Made by a program: the position numbers and the translations under genes
The notes under the pieces: generated by a model
Seen by the model: the letters and a program-made list of their open reading frames with translations, nothing else
Databases searched by the model: none
What the model was told of the DNA's origin: nothing
Part shown: positions 57,104-64,000 of the stretch, piece after piece
Numbering within the stretch: position 1 is the stretch's first letter
Layout: the number at the start of each line of letters is the position of its first letter
NCBI RefSeq assembly: GCF_010093445.1
Contig: NZ_PDWW01000004.1
Span: 154,843 to 218,842, forward strand
DNA: 64,000 nt
Direction: 5' to 3'
Origin: Pseudoxanthomonas japonensis
GTDB taxonomy: Bacteria; Pseudomonadota; Gammaproteobacteria; Xanthomonadales; Xanthomonadaceae

Positions 57104-57143
57104 GCCCCCACCCCAGCCCTCCCCCGCGAGCGGAGGAGGGGGC
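57104..57143 (-). repeat. single copy of the 40-base G/C-rich repeat
   Basis: An inverted-orientation copy of the 40-base element that brackets the DUF559 gene, reading GCCCCCACCCCAGCCCTCCC onward. It has no partner on its left. The stretch from the sucD terminator to the DUF559 gene otherwise holds only the hexamer tract. Confidence 0.7.
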
Positions 57144-57218
57144 TTGTCCGGAGGGTCTGCAGATTCTCCCGATCTGACAGGTTCCCCAGATCCAAGTCAT
57201 GCTCCTGCTGCTCCTGTC

Positions 57219-57260
57219 GATCCCGATCCCGATCCTGATCCTGATCCTGATCCTGATCCG
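57219..57260 (+). repeat. GATCCN hexanucleotide microsatellite
   Basis: Seven hexamers in a row: two GATCCC, four GATCCT and one GATCCG. It lies just outside the left inverted repeat of the DUF559 element. In the DUF559 reading frame it would encode alternating Ile-Pro/Ile-Leu, but it is upstream of the chosen start. Copy number may vary between strains. Confidence 0.85.
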
Positions 57261-57270
57261 GGCGCGGTCA

Positions 57271-57723
57271 GCCCCTTCCCCCGCTTGCGGGGGAAGGCTG
57301 GGATGGGGGCAGAATGCGTCCGCTGCCACCGCACAGGACGTGCCCATGCGCCAAGGACAGAAACGCGACCGCGCCCGCGAACTGCGGCGCGACATGACGC
57401 TTGCGGAACGCCGGCTCTGGAGCATTCTCTGCCGGCGGCAACTGGAAGGCTTCCGCTTCCGTCGGCAGGTTCCGATAGGTCCCTACATCGCCGATTTCAC
57501 CTGCCTCGAGGCCGGATTGATCATCGAAGTCGACGGCGGCCAGCACATGGATGCCGCATCGGATCGCACCCGCGACTGCTTCCTGCAGTGCGAAGGGTTT
57601 CATGTACTGCGCTTCTGGAATAATGAGGTCATGGCGAACCTCGACGGTGTCCGCGCGCTGATACTCCGCCGGCTCGGACACTCGCCCCCATCCCAGCCTT
57701 CTTCCGCACGCGGGGGAAGGGGC
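57271..57723. mobile_element. putative mobile cassette: DUF559 gene between 40-base inverted repeats
   Basis: The left repeat 57271-57310 and right repeat 57684-57723 are inverted and agree at 37 of 40 positions. In each, a CCCCCGC/GCGGGGG-type palindrome is at the outer end and a CTGGGATGGGGGC tail points inward. Between them lies only the DUF559 gene, whose last codons run through the right repeat. The same repeat architecture without cargo is found at 27,215-27,351. Structure suggests a REP-like element in which the endonuclease-fold protein may act on the repeats; no mobility is demonstrated. Confidence 0.55.
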
Positions 57724-57744
57724 AGATCCAGAAGGCCGACATGA
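57346..57744 (+). CDS. DUF559 (Vsr-like endonuclease-fold) protein
   Basis: A 132-residue protein of the DUF559 family, related to Vsr and other PD-(D/E)XK-type nucleases. A basic helix (A-R-E-L-R-R-D-M-T-L-A-E-R-R-L-W) leads into G-P-Y-I-A-D-F (Asp50), I-I-E-V-D-G-G-Q-H (Glu61, Asp63, His67) and V-L-R-F-W-N-N-E-V near 87-95. These acidic residues fit a nuclease centre. The last ~20 residues (S-P-P-S-Q-P-S-S-A-R-G-G onward) are encoded by the right inverted repeat. The stop overlaps the nadE start as ATGA. No cognate methylase is nearby, so a Vsr repair role is not supported. Confidence 0.78.
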   Translation: MRQGQKRDRARELRRDMTLAERRLWSILCRRQLEGFRFRRQVPIGPYIADFTCLEAGLIIEVDGGQHMDAASDRTRDCFLQCEGFHVLRFWNNEVMANLDGVRALILRRLGHSPPSQPSSARGGRGRSRRPT

Positions 57745-59378
57745 CCCAGACACTCCGCATCGCCATGGCCCAGTTCGACTTCCCGGTCGGTGGCGTCGCG
57801 CAGAACAGCGCCAGCATCCGGCGCATGATCGCCGAGGCGCGCGACGAGTACGGAGCGGACGTGGTGCTGTTCCCCGAACTCGCGGTCAGCGGGTATCCGC
57901 CGGAAGACCTGCTGCTGCGGCCGCGCTTCCTGGCCGACTGCGAAACCGCATTGACGGAGATCGCCGCCAGCACGCACGGCATCGTCGCGGTGGTCGGCTG
58001 GCCGCAGAGCGCCGGCAGCGTGGTCTACAACGCGGCCAGCGTGCTGCGCGATGGTGTGGTCGAAACGACCTACCGCAAGCGCGAACTGCCCAATTACGCG
58101 GTGTTCGACGAGCGCCGCTACTTCGATGTGGATCCGGATGGCGGCGCCTGCGCCTTCGAGGTGAAGGGCGTGTCGCTGGGCCTGGTCATCTGCGAGGACC
58201 TGTGGTTCCCCGAACCGCTGGCGGATACCGCTGAGGCGGGCGCGGTGCTGACGCTGGTGCCGAATGCCTCGCCGTTCGACCGTGACAAGCATGCGCAGCG
58301 CGATGCGCTGATCGCCGAGCGCACGCGCGAGACCGGCATGGCGCTGGCGTACCTCAACGTGGTGGGCGGGCAGGATGCGGTGGTGTTCGACGGCGCGTCC
58401 GTGGTCGCCGACGGCGACGGCACGGTGCATCCGGCCGCGGCGGCGTTCACCGACCAGTGGCTGGTGGTGGATTTCGATGTGGCGACGCGCAAGTTCAGCC
58501 CGGTCGTGTGGATGGACGACGGCGACGAGAGTCGCGACGCACTGGCGTGGCGGGCAATCGTGCGCGGTATCCGCGACTACTGCGGCAAGAACGGGTTTTC
58601 GAAGGTGTGGCTGGGGCTGTCCGGTGGTATCGATTCGGCGCTGGTGCTGGCGCTCGCCGTCGACGCACTGGGTGCGGAGAACGTCACTGCCGTGCGCCTG
58701 CCGTCCCGCTATACCGCGGGCCTGTCCAATGATCTGGCGGCCGAGCAGTGCGCGGCAATGGGGGTGAAGCTGGAAGCGGTGTCGATCGAGGCGCCGTTCA
58801 AGGGCTTCCTCGAGGCGCTGGGCCCGCTGTTCGGCGACAAGCCCGCGGACACCACCGAGGAAAATCTGCAGTCGCGCAGTCGGGGCGTCATCCTGATGGC
58901 GCTGAGCAACAAGTTCGGCGGGCTGCTGCTGACGACCGGCAACAAGAGCGAGTACGCCGTCGGCTACGCCACCATCTACGGCGACATGTGCGGCGGCTAT
59001 GCGCCGATCAAGGACCTGTACAAGACGGAGGTGTTCGCGCTCGCGCGCTGGCGCAACACCGTCGGTGGCGCGCCGGTGATCCCGCCGGCCGTCATCGACC
59101 GTCCGCCGTCGGCGGAACTGCGCGACAACCAGAAGGACCAGGATTCGTTGCCGCCGTACGACGTACTGGACGCCATCCTGTTCCGCTACGTGGACCTGGA
59201 GCAGTCGCGCGACGAGATCGTCGCCGCCGGCTTCGACGCCGCCACCGTCGACCGCATGCTGCGGCTGGTGCGCATCAACGAGTGGAAGCGCCACCAGGCC
59301 GCGCCCGGACCGAAGGTCTCGCGCCGCGCCTTCGGTCGCGAGCGCCGCTATCCGATCACCAACAAGTACGCGCTGTGA
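57741..59378 (+). CDS. nadE: glutamine-dependent NAD+ synthetase
   Basis: A 545-residue two-domain enzyme. The N-terminal nitrilase-like amidase releases ammonia from glutamine with Cys151 (I-C-E-D-L-W) as nucleophile. The C-terminal synthetase domain amidates deamido-NAD using the ATP pyrophosphatase loop S-G-G-I-D-S at 294-299. This is the last step of NAD synthesis. The ATG at 57741 overlaps the DUF559 stop by four bases; a GGGGAAGGGG tract in the repeat lies about 20 bases before it, too far for an ideal ribosome site. Confidence 0.96.
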   Translation: MTQTLRIAMAQFDFPVGGVAQNSASIRRMIAEARDEYGADVVLFPELAVSGYPPEDLLLRPRFLADCETALTEIAASTHGIVAVVGWPQSAGSVVYNAASVLRDGVVETTYRKRELPNYAVFDERRYFDVDPDGGACAFEVKGVSLGLVICEDLWFPEPLADTAEAGAVLTLVPNASPFDRDKHAQRDALIAERTRETGMALAYLNVVGGQDAVVFDGASVVADGDGTVHPAAAAFTDQWLVVDFDVATRKFSPVVWMDDGDESRDALAWRAIVRGIRDYCGKNGFSKVWLGLSGGIDSALVLALAVDALGAENVTAVRLPSRYTAGLSNDLAAEQCAAMGVKLEAVSIEAPFKGFLEALGPLFGDKPADTTEENLQSRSRGVILMALSNKFGGLLLTTGNKSEYAVGYATIYGDMCGGYAPIKDLYKTEVFALARWRNTVGGAPVIPPAVIDRPPSAELRDNQKDQDSLPPYDVLDAILFRYVDLEQSRDEIVAAGFDAATVDRMLRLVRINEWKRHQAAPGPKVSRRAFGRERRYPITNKYAL

Positions 59379-59412
59379 GCACGTTCCCGCGCGACGCGAC
59401 ACGGAGACCCGC

Positions 59413-60300
59413 ATGACAAGGAAGAAGAAGCGCACGGCGCATCGCGACCGTCCGGCATCGCCCGCACCGCGTCCGGCAACGCCGCCGGACCGGGTGATGC
59501 TGGCAATGGCGGTGCTGGGCCTGCTGATCACGGGCTATCTGGCCTGGACCGCAGGCAGCGGATCGGCCTCCGCGTTCTGCACCGGCGATGGCAGCTGCGA
59601 TGCCATCCAGCGCAGCGGCTGGTCCACGCTGCTCGGCCTGCCGATGGCGCTGTGGGGCTTCGGCCTGTATGCGGTGGTCGCGCTGGTGTCGTTGTCGCGC
59701 AAAGCCTCCCTGCTGTTGCGCTGGCAGCGGCAATGGCGGCTGGTGCTGCTGGGGCTGGCGATCAGCCTGTACCTGACGGCCGTCGGCAAGCTGGTGCTGG
59801 ATGCGTTCTGCATCGGCTGCCTGGCGTCGCTGGCCGTGCTGATCGCGATGTTCGCGTGCTTGCAGGTGCGTCGTCCCGCTGCCGCGCCGGGCCAGCCGTG
59901 GGGTCGCTGGTGGGGCATGCAGGCGGTGCCGGTGCTGCTGGTCGTGGCGCTGCTGCACGTGCATCAGAGCGGCCTGCTGCACCAGCGGCCGGAGAGCCGC
60001 CGCGCGGCCGCGCTGGCGCAGCACCTGACCGACTACGGCGCGAAGTTCTACGGCGCGTCGTGGTGCGTGGAATGCAGCCGGCAGAAGCGGCACTTCGGCC
60101 ATGCGGCGGACCGGCTGCCCTACGTCGAGTGCTCGCCCGGCGGCCGCAACACGCCGATGGTGTCCGCCTGCGCAGCGGCCGGCGTCACGGTGTTCCCGAC
60201 CTGGGTCATCGACGGCATCGAACACAACGGTGTGATGGAACCGCAGCAGCTGGCGGTGCTGACCCGCTTCGACTGGGACAAGGCCGCCGCGGCCGACTGA
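59413..60300 (+). CDS. vitamin K epoxide reductase-thioredoxin fusion
   Basis: A 295-residue membrane protein. After a basic N-terminus, residues about 28-180 form the four- to five-helix VKOR domain with conserved cysteines Cys56/Cys62 and the redox pair C-I-G-C at 133-136. A thioredoxin-like domain follows with W-C-V-E-C at 218-221 and the cis-proline region V-F-P-T-W. Such proteins reoxidise periplasmic dithiol oxidases using quinone, as an alternative to DsbB. Disulfide-bonded substrates in this window include the pilins. It is 34 bases after nadE. Confidence 0.9.
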   Translation: MTRKKKRTAHRDRPASPAPRPATPPDRVMLAMAVLGLLITGYLAWTAGSGSASAFCTGDGSCDAIQRSGWSTLLGLPMALWGFGLYAVVALVSLSRKASLLLRWQRQWRLVLLGLAISLYLTAVGKLVLDAFCIGCLASLAVLIAMFACLQVRRPAAAPGQPWGRWWGMQAVPVLLVVALLHVHQSGLLHQRPESRRAAALAQHLTDYGAKFYGASWCVECSRQKRHFGHAADRLPYVECSPGGRNTPMVSACAAAGVTVFPTWVIDGIEHNGVMEPQQLAVLTRFDWDKAAAAD

Positions 60301-60326
60301 CCGCATCGCGTCGGAGCGCACGCAAA

Positions 60327-60352
60327 GAAAAAGGGCCGCGAGGCCCTTTTTC
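60327..60352. terminator. bidirectional intrinsic terminator between VKOR and bamD
   Basis: GAAAAAGGGCC and GGCCCTTTTTC pair over a GCGA loop, giving A- and T-tracts on either side. It serves the convergent VKOR gene and bamD. Confidence 0.88.
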
Positions 60353-60376
60353 GTTTCCTGTCCGGGTGCGGACCGG

Positions 60377-61264
60377 TCAGTCCTTGTTGCGCTTTTCCAC
60401 GGTGTTGCTCGACTTCTCGCCGGCAAACGGGTTCAGGCGGCGCACCATCCACGGATAGTCGGGGAACTTGCCCACCAGCCAGGGGTGCTGAGGATCGTTG
60501 AGTTCCAGCACGCGCTTGGCGTCCGCGGCCAGCGTCTGGTTGCCCAGGTGGGTGTAGGCCTCGGCGAGCACGGCGACGGCGTCGTACTGGTAGCTGCTCT
60601 GCGGGTAGGTTTCCAGCAGGTAACGGGCGCGGCTGGCGGCCGACACCCATGCGTCGCGGCGCAGGTAGTAGATCGCGGTGTCCAGCTCGTGCAGCGCGAA
60701 CTGGTCGCGCAGCAGGATCATGCGCTGGCGCGCGTCGGCGGCGTAGCGGCTGTTCGGGTAGTTCTCGGCGACGCGGGCGAAGTCGTTGTAGCCCTGCATG
60801 GGCGTGGCCAGGTCGCGGCGGCTGGCGTCCAGGCGCCATACCTTCTGCAGGAAGACGGTGTCGCGGTTGGAGTTGGCCAGCCCGCGCAGGTAATACATGT
60901 ACGGGATGTTGCGGTGGGTCGGGTAGGTGCGGATGAAGCGGTCGATGGTGGTGACCGCGTCGTCCAGCTTGCCGGCCTTGTATTCGGCGTAGGCCGTTTC
61001 CATCAGCGCCTGCTCGGTGTACGGGCCGTACGGGTACTGCGCGATCAGGCGGCGGAAGTTCTGCAGGCCGCGGTCCCAGTTGTTGTTGACCATCGCCCCG
61101 TGGGCTTCCTCGTACATCACCTCGACGGGCTGGTTCTCGGGCGCTGCCTTCTTCTTGAAGATCTTGCCGCAGCCGGTGCCGGCGAAGGCGACGACCAGGG
61201 CCAGCAGGACGAAGCGGGAGGTCGCGAAGGAGCGGGAGAAGCGGGGGAAGGCACGCTGGGTCAT
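60377..61264 (-). CDS. bamD: outer membrane assembly lipoprotein BamD
   Basis: A 295-residue lipoprotein: signal peptide, then a slightly atypical lipobox A-G-T-G-C with Cys32, then five TPR units (for example M-Y-E-E-A-H-G-A-M near residue 49 and [11 protein letters not shown] near 86, with Y-P-N-S-R-Y-A near 166). BamD is the essential partner of BamA in inserting beta-barrel proteins. The ATG at 61264 is chosen; the upstream frame runs antisense through rluD. The divergent bamD/rluD pair is conserved in Gammaproteobacteria. Confidence 0.95.
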   Translation of the reverse strand: MTQRAFPRFSRSFATSRFVLLALVVAFAGTGCGKIFKKKAAPENQPVEVMYEEAHGAMVNNNWDRGLQNFRRLIAQYPYGPYTEQALMETAYAEYKAGKLDDAVTTIDRFIRTYPTHRNIPYMYYLRGLANSNRDTVFLQKVWRLDASRRDLATPMQGYNDFARVAENYPNSRYAADARQRMILLRDQFALHELDTAIYYLRRDAWVSAASRARYLLETYPQSSYQYDAVAVLAEAYTHLGNQTLAADAKRVLELNDPQHPWLVGKFPDYPWMVRRLNPFAGEKSSNTVEKRNKD

Positions 61265-61382
61265 GGGCTGGCGGCAGGCCGCGGCAGGGAAACAGGCCGT
61301 CGATGATAGCCTAGGCGCCGCCTTCGCCATGAACATTCGGCCAATACGGACCGGATCCTGGCCTCCCTGGACGTCTTTCCGC

Positions 61383-62366
61383 ATGACCGAACCCGATTCC
61401 CCCGACACCTCAGACGCCCCGCGCACGGCCATCGTGCCCGCCAGCGCCGCCGGCCGCCGCTTCGACGCCGCCCTGGCGGAGCTGTTCCCCGAATTCTCGC
61501 GTTCGCGCCTGACCGAGTGGATCAAGTCCGGCAACGCCCTGCTCGACGGCCAGGTGGTGCGTCCGCGCGCCCCCGTGCGCGGCGGCGAGACCGCCAGCCT
61601 GGACGTGGTGCTGGATACCCAGACCCACGCCGAGCCGGAAGACATCCCGCTGGACATCCTGTACGAGGACGAACACGTCTTCGTGCTGGACAAGCCGGCC
61701 GGGCTGGTCGTGCATCCCGGTGCTGGCAATCCGACCGGCACGCTGGTCAATGCGCTGCTGTTCCGCGACCCGTCGCTGTCGGCGCTGCCGCGCGCGGGCA
61801 TCGTGCACCGCCTCGACAAGGACACCTCCGGCGTCATGGTGGTGGCGCGCACGCTGCCGGCGCACACCTCGCTGGTGGTGCAGCTCGCTTCGCGCGACGT
61901 GCACCGCCAGTACCTGGCCGTGGTGGTCGGGGCGATGGTGTCCGGCGGCACGGCCAATGCGCCGATCGACCGCCATCCGCGTGACCGCCTGAAGATGGCG
62001 GTGCGCGAGGATGGTCGCGATGCCGTCACGCACTACCGCCTGCGCGAACGCTTCCGCGCGCACACCGCGCTGGAATGCCGGCTGGAAACCGGCCGCACGC
62101 ACCAGATCCGCGTGCACATGGCGCACATCAAGTACCCGATCGTCGGCGACCCGCTGTACGGCGGACCGCTGCGCCTGCCGAAGGGCGCCAGCGACGAACT
62201 GATCGCCGTGTTGCGCAGCTTCCGCCGGCAGGCGTTGCATGCGGAGACGCTGGAATTCGCGCATCCGGTCAGTGGCGAGCCGGTCCGGGTCACGGCGCCC
62301 GTCCCCGCGGACATGGTGGCTCTGCTGGCTGCCTTGCGCGCGGACAGCCAGGCCAAGCGCGGATGA
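61383..62366 (+). CDS. rluD: 23S rRNA pseudouridine synthase RluD
   Basis: A 327-residue enzyme with an N-terminal S4 RNA-binding domain ([12 protein letters not shown]) and the RluA-type catalytic domain. The catalytic motif H-R-L-D-K-D-T-S-G places Asp145 at the active site; V-H-P-G-A-G-N precedes it and [13 protein letters not shown] follows near 230. RluD modifies helix 69 of 23S rRNA. An upstream ATG at 61329 is in frame, but the S4 domain alignment favours 61383. The divergent bamD context and the pgeF overlap support the identity. Confidence 0.93.
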   Translation: MTEPDSPDTSDAPRTAIVPASAAGRRFDAALAELFPEFSRSRLTEWIKSGNALLDGQVVRPRAPVRGGETASLDVVLDTQTHAEPEDIPLDILYEDEHVFVLDKPAGLVVHPGAGNPTGTLVNALLFRDPSLSALPRAGIVHRLDKDTSGVMVVARTLPAHTSLVVQLASRDVHRQYLAVVVGAMVSGGTANAPIDRHPRDRLKMAVREDGRDAVTHYRLRERFRAHTALECRLETGRTHQIRVHMAHIKYPIVGDPLYGGPLRLPKGASDELIAVLRSFRRQALHAETLEFAHPVSGEPVRVTAPVPADMVALLAALRADSQAKRG

Positions 62367-63133
62367 ATCGCGCACCGGCGGTGGCGGCGGATTGGCCGGC
62401 GCCTGCCGGCGTGCACGCATTCACCACCCTTCGGCACGGGGCCGGCTATTCGGCCGCGCCGTTCGATACGTTCAATCTCGGGAACAGGTATGCGGCCGAT
62501 GGCGATGATCCGGCCATGGTCGCACGCAACCGCGCGCTGCTGGTCGACCTGGCCGGACTGCCGTCGACGCCGCACTGGCTGAAACAGGTCCACGGCATCG
62601 ACGTGTTGCGCGTGGACGCGCCGGCCGATCCGGAATCCACAGAACCCGTCGCCGACGCGCTGGTGACCTCGACGCCGGGCGCCGTGCTCGCCATCCTCAC
62701 CGCCGACTGCCTGCCGGTGGTGTTCGCCGCGAAGGACGGCCGCGAGATCGCGGCGGCGCATGCCGGCTGGCCGGGGCTGTCGAAAGGCATGCTGGAGGCC
62801 ACGCTGGCGGCGATGGAAACGCCTGCGGCCGACGTCGTCGCCTGGATCGGTCCGGCGGCGGGGCCGGCGCGCTATGAAGTGGGCAAGGACGTGTTCGACG
62901 TCTTCGTCGCCCACGACGCCGGTGCTGCAGGCTGTTTCATTCCGACACGGCCGGACCATTGGCTGGCCGACCTGCCGGCGCTTGCCCGTCGACGGCTGGC
63001 AGCACGCGGCATGTCGCCCGCCGACATCCACGGCGGCGATCTCTGCACGATGGACGAACCCGCGCGCTTCTTCTCGCATCGACGCGACGGCCGCAGCGGA
63101 CGCATCGCCACGCTGGCATGGATGCAGCCGTAA
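62363..63133 (+). CDS. pgeF: purine nucleoside phosphorylase-like / peptidoglycan editing factor PgeF
   Basis: A 256-residue multicopper-oxidase-like fold protein (DUF152, YfiH). It has K-Q-V-H-G near residue 74, T-A-D-C-L-P-V-V-F near 113-121, A-A-H-A-G-W-P-G-L near 132-140 and G-P near 154. Family members have been reported both as purine nucleoside phosphorylases/adenosine deaminases and as editors of misloaded UDP-MurNAc precursors. The bamD / rluD-pgeF arrangement is highly conserved. It overlaps rluD by four bases and the next gene by 16. Confidence 0.92.
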   Translation: MNRAPAVAADWPAPAGVHAFTTLRHGAGYSAAPFDTFNLGNRYAADGDDPAMVARNRALLVDLAGLPSTPHWLKQVHGIDVLRVDAPADPESTEPVADALVTSTPGAVLAILTADCLPVVFAAKDGREIAAAHAGWPGLSKGMLEATLAAMETPAADVVAWIGPAAGPARYEVGKDVFDVFVAHDAGAAGCFIPTRPDHWLADLPALARRRLAARGMSPADIHGGDLCTMDEPARFFSHRRDGRSGRIATLAWMQP

Positions 63134-63657
63134 GGTCGCTGTTCGCGCAGGTACTGGGGCCGGCGTTCGACGCGCTGCCGGCGCCGGTGCGCGCGTTGCA
63201 TGTCGCGCAGGGCCGGCGCCGTTATGCCGGTGCGGTCGAGGTCGAACGCGGATCGGGCCTGCTGTCTCGCCTGGCGGTCTTCGCCACGCGTCTGCCGCCG
63301 GCCGGATCGGGTCCGCTGTGCGTGGAGATCGAGGCCTCGCCGTCCCAGGAGTACTGGACCCGCTACATCGGCGGCCGCGCCATGCCCTCGCGGTTGTGGC
63401 GCGAGGGTAGCGTGCTGTGCGAGCGGCTGGGCGTGGCGACGTTCGGGTTCCACCTGGAGGTCGTGAACGAGGCGATAGTCTGGCGCGTGGTGCGGGTCCG
63501 CGTGTTCGGCGTGTCGCTACCGCCCCGCTGGTTCACCGGCGTCGGCGCGCGCGAGTCCGCGGACGGCGAGCGTTACGCGTTCGATGTGTGGGCCTCGTTG
63601 CCGCTCGCCGGCCTGCTGGTGCATTACCGCGGGTGGCTGGATGTGCGCAACGAGTGA
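63118..63657 (+). CDS. DUF4166 domain protein
   Basis: A 179-residue protein with the DUF4166 outline: L-F-A-Q-V-L-G-P-A-F-D-A-L-P near the start, R-A-L-H-V-A-Q-G-R-R-R-Y-A-G, then an R-L-A-V-F-A-T-R-L-P-P-A-G stretch, Y-W-T-R-Y-I-G-G-R near residue 80, and the C-terminal L-V-H-Y-R-G-W-L. No enzymatic motif is recognised and the family's function is unknown. The ATG at 63118 lies 16 bases inside pgeF, implying coupled translation. Confidence 0.78.
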   Translation: MDAAVRSLFAQVLGPAFDALPAPVRALHVAQGRRRYAGAVEVERGSGLLSRLAVFATRLPPAGSGPLCVEIEASPSQEYWTRYIGGRAMPSRLWREGSVLCERLGVATFGFHLEVVNEAIVWRVVRVRVFGVSLPPRWFTGVGARESADGERYAFDVWASLPLAGLLVHYRGWLDVRNE

Positions 63658-63664
63658 ATGGCTG

Positions 63665-63852
63665 TCCTTCTCCCCGCGTGCGGGGAGAAGGTGCCCGGAG
63701 GGCGGATGAGGGGCGCTTCTCGTTGTCGACACGGGGGGGCGGGCGTCAGTGCATCGCGCGTTGCGCCTGTGCGGTGGCGCGATGGGTGGCAGGCTCCGTT
63801 CGCCCCCCACCCCCCGTTTGGACCCTCTTCCCCCCCCGCGGGGGGGGGGGAG
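63665..63852. repeat. divergent inverted pair of the G/C-rich repeat at the window end
   Basis: A palindrome-plus-tail element at 63665-63714 (GTCCTTCTCCCCGCGTGCGG onward) faces a related element at 63802-63852 that ends in long C and G runs. Tails point inward, as in the other two pairs. The remaining bases to 64000 contain only repeat-like and homopolymer-rich sequence and no gene. Run lengths there may be sequencing errors. Confidence 0.5.
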
Positions 63853-64000
63853 TCTTCCTTTTGGTTGGGGGGGTTGGTTAGGACAAGGGGTTCGTTCACT
63901 GCGCGGGTGGCGGGCATTGGTTGTCAGGGCATTGTTGGGCTGTGTCATGCGCGGGGGGGGGTGCTCGTCACGCACGGCCGTGTCGGGCACTATTGCTTTC

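Noticed and set aside
57219..57260. Hexamer array considered as a CRISPR remnant
   Set aside because: Units are six bases with no spacers; it is a microsatellite, and no cas gene is present.
57199..57345. Longer DUF559 start that includes an Ile/Leu-rich N-terminus
   Set aside because: The stretch is the hexamer tract and the left inverted repeat read as codons; the family domain begins after the ATG at 57346.
57346..57744. DUF559 protein as a Vsr mismatch-repair enzyme with a cytosine methylase partner
   Set aside because: No Dcm-like methylase gene lies nearby, and the inverted-repeat setting argues for a different role.

Overview
The window is a GC-rich gammaproteobacterial chromosome segment. 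Gene order (rsmI/lpoA/yraN, rnpB, an intact mraZ-to-lpxC division cluster, DUF721-M23-secA, coaE-pilD-pilC-pilB, pilR-pilS, sucCD) and the many GTAG-headed palindromic repeats point to the Xanthomonadaceae/Lysobacteraceae (Pseudoxanthomonas, Stenotrophomonas, Lysobacter or Xanthomonas relatives). I cannot fix the genus from the sequence alone. The last ~200 bases are rich in inflated G/C homopolymers and look like a contig end.

Layout. 1-11,305: end of ribH, nusB, a small helix-hairpin-helix gene, thiL, an FAD-linked oxidase, yraN-lpoA divergent from rsmI, two tandem DUF885 metallopeptidases, the RNase P RNA gene with a string of perfect hairpins behind it, and an NRDE-family gene. 11,515-27,201: the dcw cluster mraZ-rsmH-ftsL-ftsI-murE-murF-mraY-ftsW-murG-murC-ddlB-ftsQ-ftsA-ftsZ, mostly joined by 4-base or slightly longer overlaps. 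It is preceded by a sigma70-like promoter and five MraZ-type boxes spaced exactly 10 bp apart. 27,530-33,002: lpxC, a dciA-like DUF721 gene, an M23 peptidase and secA. 33,109-35,023: a Nudix-ThiE fusion and coaE, separated by a 133-bp repeat present three times.

35,068-54,639: the type IV pilus locus. pilD, pilC and pilB, a first pilin, a second pilin, and pilR-pilS are all on the minus strand. Between the two pilins lies an accessory block. On the plus strand it has a polyprenyl-phosphate-type GT2, two SAM methyltransferases, a UPF0104-like membrane protein and a GT4. On the minus strand it has three tandem paralogous membrane proteins with a GT-C-like N-terminus and a helical-repeat C-terminus. 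Both pilins have sigma54-type promoters with correct -24/-12 spacing, which fits the PilR enhancer-binding protein encoded beside them. The block looks like a pilin glycosylation island built around an unusual TMTC-like glycosyltransferase family, and it is the main candidate for an undescribed system.

54,834-63,657: sucC-sucD split by a palindromic repeat, a DUF559 endonuclease-fold gene bracketed by 40-base inverted repeats, nadE, a VKOR-thioredoxin fusion, bamD, rluD, pgeF and a DUF4166 gene. The same 40-base inverted repeats occur as an empty pair after ftsZ, and a divergent pair lies at the window end. This suggests a small mobile element whose cargo is the DUF559 gene. No tRNA, CRISPR array, classical insertion sequence or prophage gene was recognised.
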